A DNA stretch of 64,000 bases from Plesiocystis pacifica SIR-1. GTDB lineage: Bacteria; Myxococcota_A; Polyangia; Nannocystales; Nannocystaceae. Made by a program: the position numbers and the translations under genes. Shown in pieces: positions 59,936 to 64,000 of this stretch (position 1 is its first letter; the number at the start of each line of letters is the position of its first letter). Below the pieces are notes generated by a model. That model had not been told where the DNA came from, made no database searches, and saw only the letters and a program-made list of their open reading frames with translations. The DNA is taken from NCBI RefSeq assembly GCF_000170895.1, contig NZ_ABCS01000018.1:1-64000 (forward strand). Reading direction: 5' to 3'.

Positions 59936-60571
59936 ATGATCGCCGTGCTGATCGGCTTGTCCCCCGTGCTCGCCTTCGGGGCCTTCGCTCTGGTCACGCA
60001 TGTCCGGGCGAATCGGCTGACGATCCTCGACATGACCGCAGACACGCCGGAGAGCAAGCGGTCCAAGCGGCGCGTCCCCGTCGACGCGGTTGTCCTTCAC
60101 CAGATGTCCTTTTCCCGGGGGAGCGACCCGACCCGCTACCGCAAGGTCACCGCGCACTTCATCGTGCTGCCCGACGGGACTGTCGCTCAACTCCACCCCA
60201 TGAGCGCGCGCTTGTCGGCCTCGGATGGCTTCAACTCGCGCTCGGTGGCGATCGAGTTCGCGGGCAACCTCCAGTCGGCCAAGGGCACCTGGTGGAAGCC
60301 CGACGTCTACGGCCGCGACGTGCTCACGCCGGCGCAGGTAGAGTCGGGCCGTCTGCTGCTTCGCCGGCTGCGATCTGCAGGCATTCGCCGGGTCTACGCG
60401 CACCGGCAGAGCTCAGCCTCCCGGGGCAACGATCCGGGGCCGGAGATCTGGGCCGCCGTCGGCCAGTGGGGCATCGACGTCCTCGGCATGAGCGACGGCG
60501 GCCACGACTACGCGATCGACTCCGGGAGCCCGGTCCCCAGCGCCTGGCGCACCTACTCCGTCCACACCTGA
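59936..60571 (+). CDS. N-acetylmuramoyl-L-alanine amidase (Amidase_2), membrane-anchored
   Basis: A 211-residue protein with an N-terminal membrane helix (about 2-22) and an Amidase_2 domain: first zinc ligand H55 in VVLHQMS, H74 in AHFIVLPDG, E107 in AIEFAG, and the late ligands H156 and D167 in YAHRQSS...DPGPEIW. All expected catalytic positions are present. It cuts the glycan-peptide bond of peptidoglycan. It starts 2 nt after the 1321-residue gene and is the second wall hydrolase of the operon. Confidence 0.85.
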   Translation: MIAVLIGLSPVLAFGAFALVTHVRANRLTILDMTADTPESKRSKRRVPVDAVVLHQMSFSRGSDPTRYRKVTAHFIVLPDGTVAQLHPMSARLSASDGFNSRSVAIEFAGNLQSAKGTWWKPDVYGRDVLTPAQVESGRLLLRRLRSAGIRRVYAHRQSSASRGNDPGPEIWAAVGQWGIDVLGMSDGGHDYAIDSGSPVPSAWRTYSVHT

Positions 60572-60590
60572 ACCATCGAGGAAGATCACC

Positions 60591-60884
60591 ATGCAACCCA
60601 ACCTGACCCCGTCCCAACTATTCATGGAAGGCCTCGAGCAGCACTGCGCTGAAGTTGCGGCCGAAGTCGAGGACCCCATGCTCGCGGAGTTCCTACGGGA
60701 GCTGTGCGACTGCCTGGGCACGGCGGACTGGACACGCGAATCGGAAGAGCGCTTCGCGGATCTGTTCGGACGTCTCGCCAAGCTTGTCTGGGCCGGCGTC
60801 GCGAGTGCGCAGACAGGAGTGTCCGAAGTGCCATATGAGATCTCGGAGATCCTCATGCCCCATCGGGAGCACTCCGAGCCATGA
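60591..60884 (+). CDS. 97-residue helical protein, unknown
   Basis: Preceded by gaggaag, a good Shine-Dalgarno, 7 nt before ATG 60591. Acidic, helical, no membrane segment. It overlaps the excisionase-like gene by 4 nt. No family recognised. Confidence 0.62.
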   Translation: MQPNLTPSQLFMEGLEQHCAEVAAEVEDPMLAEFLRELCDCLGTADWTRESEERFADLFGRLAKLVWAGVASAQTGVSEVPYEISEILMPHREHSEP

Positions 60885-61069
60885 ACCCTCGAGCCGCGAG
60901 CTTGCCTGAGTACCTCAAGGCCGAGGAGCTCGCGGCGCTGCTGCGAGTCAGCCGCAAGACGATCTACGAAGCGGTGGCGCGGGGTGAGATCCCGGGGGCG
61001 CTGCGTGTCGGGCGGCTGATCCGCTTCCGGCGTGACGCCGTGCTCGAGTGGCTCGCGGACACGGGTTGA
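60881..61069 (+). CDS. Excisionase / MerR-like HTH DNA-binding protein
   Basis: A 62-residue protein that is one winged HTH of the excisionase (HTH_17) type: YLKAEELAALLRVSRKTIYE, then GEIPGALRVG and IRFRRDAVLEWL. Such proteins control excision or early promoters. It is the last gene of the operon and is followed by a strong terminator, with a palindrome 79 bp downstream. Confidence 0.83.
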   Translation: MNPRAASLPEYLKAEELAALLRVSRKTIYEAVARGEIPGALRVGRLIRFRRDAVLEWLADTG

Positions 61070-61099
61070 AGCTCGATCGAGCTGCCCCTCACGAACTGC

Positions 61100-61138
61100 A
61101 AGAAGCCGGCCTCGCTGAATCAGCGAGGCCGGCTTCTT
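61100..61138 (+). terminator. Strong intrinsic terminator hairpin
   Basis: An 18-bp perfect stem with a 3-nt AAT loop (arms 61100-61117 and 61121-61138), rich in GC at the base of the loop and ending in a short pyrimidine-rich run. It lies 31 bp after the excisionase-like stop and would end the whole plus-strand envelope operon. Confidence 0.88.
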
Positions 61139-61661
61139 CTCGTGCCGCAGCACATGTGCTGTCGTTGTGCTGCGAGTCTGCGGTTCCACCGTGGAAGAGG
61201 TGGACGAGAGGGATAGAGAGGGTTCAGGGGAAAGGCCTGTCTTTTCGGTGGGTTGCGGGCCAAGACCCCGACATCGTTCGGGTTCTCCGCAGCCCATCTC
61301 GAAAACTCGCTGGGTGGCGTGGGGGCGAGCCCTGGGGTGGCCTGGGCGCGAACCCCGGACTCGAACCAACAGTTCACCTGTGCGCCCTACTTGGCCCAGA
61401 CCCGACGACTGGGAGCCTCAGCCTCCGGTGGTCGCTCTCAGCGACCTCTGCTAACCTTTCTCACGGTCCTGTAGGAGGGGCCAGGCGAAAATTTCATCAC
61501 GCCATGCGCGGCCCTGCCTGGGCTGTTGTACGGCCTGCCGTGCGAAGTCGGGCACGGCAGTAGCGGGGTGGTCTCCTACCCGCCTCGCGCCCGCATGCCC
61601 GCGAGGTACGCATGCTCCATAGCCCCCTGCCGCCCTTTCTCCCCCAGCCGAGGCCCGCGCC
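61139..61661. other. 523-bp gene-free region with 14-bp palindrome, possible element border
   Basis: Between the terminator and the XRE gene. A perfect 14-bp palindrome cagcacatgtgctg lies at 61148-61161, followed by a tgtgctg half-site near 61166. Closely behind an excisionase-like gene, this could be a recombination or operator site. Reading frames here are short and uncharacteristic. Confidence 0.5.
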
Positions 61662-61988
61662 ATGGAGGTCATGACGCGAGAGGAACTCGGCGAACGGCTC
61701 CGAACCCTCCGCAAGCGCCGGGGGCTCACCCAGGAGGCCCTCGCCGAAGCCGCCGAGGTCTCCGTCGACAGCGTCCGGCGCCTCGAGAACGCGGCCTTCA
61801 GCCCGTCCTTCGACACGCTGACCAAGCTCGCCAAGGGCCTCAACGTCCCCAAGGTCGCGCTGATCACCGACCACTACGACGAGGAGGACGACCTCGCGGT
61901 GATGCTCCGAGCCCTGCCCTCCCCGCACAAGGAGGTCGCCGTGGCGATGCTGGGCACGCTCTACGTGCAGGCGTCGATGACCAGCTGA
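61662..61988 (+). CDS. XRE-family HTH regulator
   Basis: 108 residues from ATG 61662. HTH_3 pattern: LGERLRTLRKRRGLTQEALA then SVDSVRRLENAAFSPSFDTL. Close in layout to the regulators at 44018 and 45509, so the window has a small family of them. It converges with the kinase gene at 61997 (8 nt apart). Confidence 0.85.
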   Translation: MEVMTREELGERLRTLRKRRGLTQEALAEAAEVSVDSVRRLENAAFSPSFDTLTKLAKGLNVPKVALITDHYDEEDDLAVMLRALPSPHKEVAVAMLGTLYVQASMTS

Positions 61989-61996
61989 GGCCGCGC

Positions 61997-63196
61997 TCAG
62001 GTCTCGAGCACGAGCTGCGACGCCGGGACCCCGAGGGCCCGCGCGACGGCGATGAGCCAGTCGAAGTCGCCCTCCTTCTCGCCCTCGAGCACGGCGAAGA
62101 ACTCGCGCCGGTCCAGGCCGGCCTTGTCGGCGATCTCCGTGAGCGGGATGTCCTTGGCGTCGGCGATGCGCAAGATGTTCGCGCTCACGACTTCGTGCAT
62201 GGGACGCTCGTCCACCGGCGCACGATACACCCTGGCAGCGACCCCGGGTGTGAGAGCGGCTATGTGCGCGGCGTAGGGGAGCGCGACCACGAAGAGCACG
62301 GCCAGGGCAATGGGCAACCGGGTCACGTGGGGCCTGCGCGGGGGAGCAGCGGCCTGACGGAGCTGGGCGAGCCACTCTGCGAGCTCCGGGCGCTTCGCCT
62401 GCTCGGGCTCCAGAGCAGACGCGAGCACCCGGACGAGCGCCTCGGGCATCCCCCTGGGCAGGCGAGCGGGACGCTGGAGCTCGCGCTCCGTCGCGGCGAT
62501 GAGCAGGGTCGAGGCCGAGGAGCCCGCATGTGGATGGGTGCCAAACAGGCAGGCCCACGCGGTGCACGCGAGGGCGAAGACATCGTTGGAGGGGCTACGG
62601 CGGCCCTGGAGGAGCTCGGGGGCGATGTAGCCAGGGGTCCCGGCGAAAGTCTCGGCGAGGTCGGGCCGTCCCGCGAGCCCGAAGTCGATGAGCACGGCGC
62701 GGCCTCGGGTGACGATGATGTTCGCTGGCTTGACGTCCCCGTGCACGAGCAAGCGGCGGTGGCAGTGGAGCAGCCCGTCGCCGACCTCGATGATCCGCGC
62801 GAGCACCTCCCGCCACGGACGCCCGAGAGACCACTGGTCCAAGGTCTGCCCCTCGCAGAACTCGAGCACGATGTAGCCCCGGCCCTCGTGCTCGCCGAAG
62901 CCATGGACGCCGACGACGTTCGGGTGTCGGGCCTCGCTCGCCGCCCGGGCCTCGGCGAGCGCCTCGGGATGCTCGAGGCTCTTGATCACGACGACCCGCC
63001 CCAGCAGCGCATCCACGGCGACATGGACCCGCACCGAGGGTGAGCTGCTCGAGTCCGCGATGAGCAAGTACCGCGCCGAGCTCCTCGACTCCGGTAGCCG
63101 ATACTCGAGCTCCGCCACAATCCGCTCGAGCTCAGGATGTGCTCCCCCAATCTCCGGGCCCCACCACCGCGGCAAGCTCTCCCTCTTCTCATCCAC
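61997..63196 (-). CDS. Ser/Thr protein kinase fused to C-terminal XRE-type HTH
   Basis: A 399-residue protein. The kinase domain has K72 in VVVIKSL, HGDVKPANI (D154), DFGLA (D171) and APE, but the Gly-rich loop is degenerate (ARYLLIADSSSS). A membrane helix follows (about 294-312), then an HTH_3 domain (about 336-396) closely resembling the small regulator at 45836. If the single helix is membrane-spanning, the HTH would face outside, which makes no sense for DNA binding; either the segment is not spanning or the HTH is cytoplasmic by a hairpin. An unusual kinase-HTH combination. Confidence 0.85.
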   Translation of the reverse strand: MDEKRESLPRWWGPEIGGAHPELERIVAELEYRLPESRSSARYLLIADSSSSPSVRVHVAVDALLGRVVVIKSLEHPEALAEARAASEARHPNVVGVHGFGEHEGRGYIVLEFCEGQTLDQWSLGRPWREVLARIIEVGDGLLHCHRRLLVHGDVKPANIIVTRGRAVLIDFGLAGRPDLAETFAGTPGYIAPELLQGRRSPSNDVFALACTAWACLFGTHPHAGSSASTLLIAATERELQRPARLPRGMPEALVRVLASALEPEQAKRPELAEWLAQLRQAAAPPRRPHVTRLPIALAVLFVVALPYAAHIAALTPGVAARVYRAPVDERPMHEVVSANILRIADAKDIPLTEIADKAGLDRREFFAVLEGEKEGDFDWLIAVARALGVPASQLVLET

Positions 63197-63305
63197 GCTC
63201 GCGCAGGCTAGCGACCACGCCCACCCCTGCCCCGGGAGGTTTTGCGATCACGGAGAGTGGATATGTGCCCGCGTCCCCGAAGGCCCGCGTTGCTACGGTC
63301 CACCG

Positions 63306-63830
63306 ATGAACGACCTCCAGCGCTGGCCCATCGCCGCAGGCCCCAAGACCCTGCGCCAGCTCAACGCCGAGCTGGTCACCTACCTGTGTCGCAAGATCGG
63401 CTCGCGCGACATCGCCGAAGACCTCGCCCAAGACGCCTGGCTCGCCTGCCCGAGCTACCGCGGCGAGAGCTCGCTGCGCACCTTCCTCCGGGCCGTCGCG
63501 CGCCGCCAGATCGCCGAGTGGTACCGGACGACGAGGCCGCGCCGCGCCCGGCAGCACTTCGTCTCAAAGTCCCTCCCCGACCCTGCGACCACGCTCTCCT
63601 CTCGCCTCGAGCACGCGGACGAGATCGCCAGGCTCCGCCGCTGGCTCTCGCAGCTGCCCGAGCCCTTCCAGTCGACCGTCCGGCTGTGGCTGACGGGGAT
63701 GAGCAACAAAGCCATCGCCCAGGCCCTCGGCTGCTCGGAGAACACCGTCCGCTCCCGTGTGTCCCGGGCCCGAACGATGATGCGGACCAGGCTCGAACGT
63801 GAGGATCAAACGTTGGCGAACCCCGTCTAG
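63306..63830 (+). CDS. ECF-type RNA polymerase sigma factor
   Basis: 174 residues from ATG 63306; the frame is open upstream but that part lies opposite the kinase start. Region 2: AEDLAQDAWLACPSYRGESS and LRAVARRQIAEWYR. Region 4: LPEPFQSTVRLWLTGMSNKA then ENTVRSRVSRARTMMR. Divergent from the kinase gene with 109 bp between; the two may form a signalling pair. No anti-sigma gene is recognisable. Confidence 0.88.
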   Translation: MNDLQRWPIAAGPKTLRQLNAELVTYLCRKIGSRDIAEDLAQDAWLACPSYRGESSLRTFLRAVARRQIAEWYRTTRPRRARQHFVSKSLPDPATTLSSRLEHADEIARLRRWLSQLPEPFQSTVRLWLTGMSNKAIAQALGCSENTVRSRVSRARTMMRTRLEREDQTLANPV

Positions 63831-63836
63831 CTGCGC

Positions 63837-64000
63837 GTGCCTGACACTCGAGACACCACCATCCGCATCCATGCCGCGCTTGCCGACTCCGAAGGCCCCC
63901 GGGTGCTGCTGACGATCGGAGACGTGCTCCTCGAGGTCCCGGCGTGCTTCTCCGTGAGTCACCTGCTCCTGCTCGTCGAGGCCCTCGAAGACCCATCCAC
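63837..64000 (+). CDS. Partial protein, cut by the window end
   Basis: A frame starting at GTG 63837, 6 nt after the sigma factor stop, is open to the last base (54 codons). The translation has strand-like patterns (TTIRIHAALADS, VLLTIGDVLLEVP) and no recognisable domain so far. The tight spacing makes it a likely sigma-linked gene. Confidence 0.5.
   Translation, partial: MPDTRDTTIRIHAALADSEGPRVLLTIGDVLLEVPACFSVSHLLLLVEALEDPS

Noticed and set aside
61340..61380. A tRNA-like 3' end (minus strand) with a TTCGAGT loop followed by CCA
   Set aside because: The T-stem pairs poorly (only two G-C, two G-U and one mismatch), and no matching 5' acceptor or anticodon arm was found. Probably chance; tRNAscan-SE would settle it.

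Overview
This 64 kb window is GC-rich and gene-dense. It carries many Ser/Thr kinases, caspase-like proteases, ECF-type sigma factors, TPR-like regions and a short Cys-rich lipoprotein. That mix points to a myxobacterium (Myxococcota, probably Nannocystineae-like); this is inferred from gene content only, since no rRNA or housekeeping marker is present.

Region 1 (1-17.8 kb) is a signalling and protease island. Caspase-fold proteases lie at 1605, 3600, 5747 and 11936, with a kinase-TM-TPR protein (8147), a sigma factor (11052) and an EACC1-like/CHAT protease (13316). A TerY-P-type triad of vWA protein, PP2C phosphatase and protein kinase follows (14371-17783). Region 2 (17.9-25 kb) has a broken IS256-type transposase and a decayed caspase C-terminus. 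Three consecutive genes then share a SIR2-like N-terminus but differ downstream: nothing added, a kinase plus methyltransferase-like domain, and a CHAT protease. Region 3 (25-37.1 kb) is a minus-strand operon of six genes: a CHAT-TPR protein, a 1165-residue unknown, a 61-residue unknown, a CHAT protein with two further CHAT-like segments, and two caspases related to those of region 1. In all there are six intact caspase-like and four intact CHAT proteases, plus one remnant and one active-site-less CHAT relative.

Region 4 (37.6-46.6 kb) begins with a tyrosine recombinase and an IS91-like transposase remnant. Next comes a visibly AT-richer pair that looks like imported defence cargo: a CHAT-like membrane protein lacking the catalytic Cys, and an OLD-like ATPase/TOPRIM protein. 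A sirtuin fragment and several small helix-turn-helix regulators complete it.

Region 5 (46.6-61.1 kb) is the least explained part. Two divergent operons encode many proteins with a single terminal membrane segment, peptidoglycan-binding-like domains, a transglycosylase-like protein, an N-acetylmuramoyl-L-alanine amidase, a beta-rich 201-residue protein and a 1321-residue protein with a histone-H1-like tail. An excisionase-like gene and a strong terminator follow. I read this as a cell-envelope-crossing apparatus, either an unusual tail-less prophage or an integrative element. No portal, terminase, tail or packaging ATPase was recognised. Region 6 (61.6-64 kb) has an XRE regulator, a kinase-TM-HTH fusion, an ECF sigma factor and the start of one more gene.

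The left 37 kb reads as an inducible cell-suicide or immunity locus in which kinases, a phosphatase, vWA and SIR2-like modules would gate several clan-CD proteases. This functional reading is inference from domain content.
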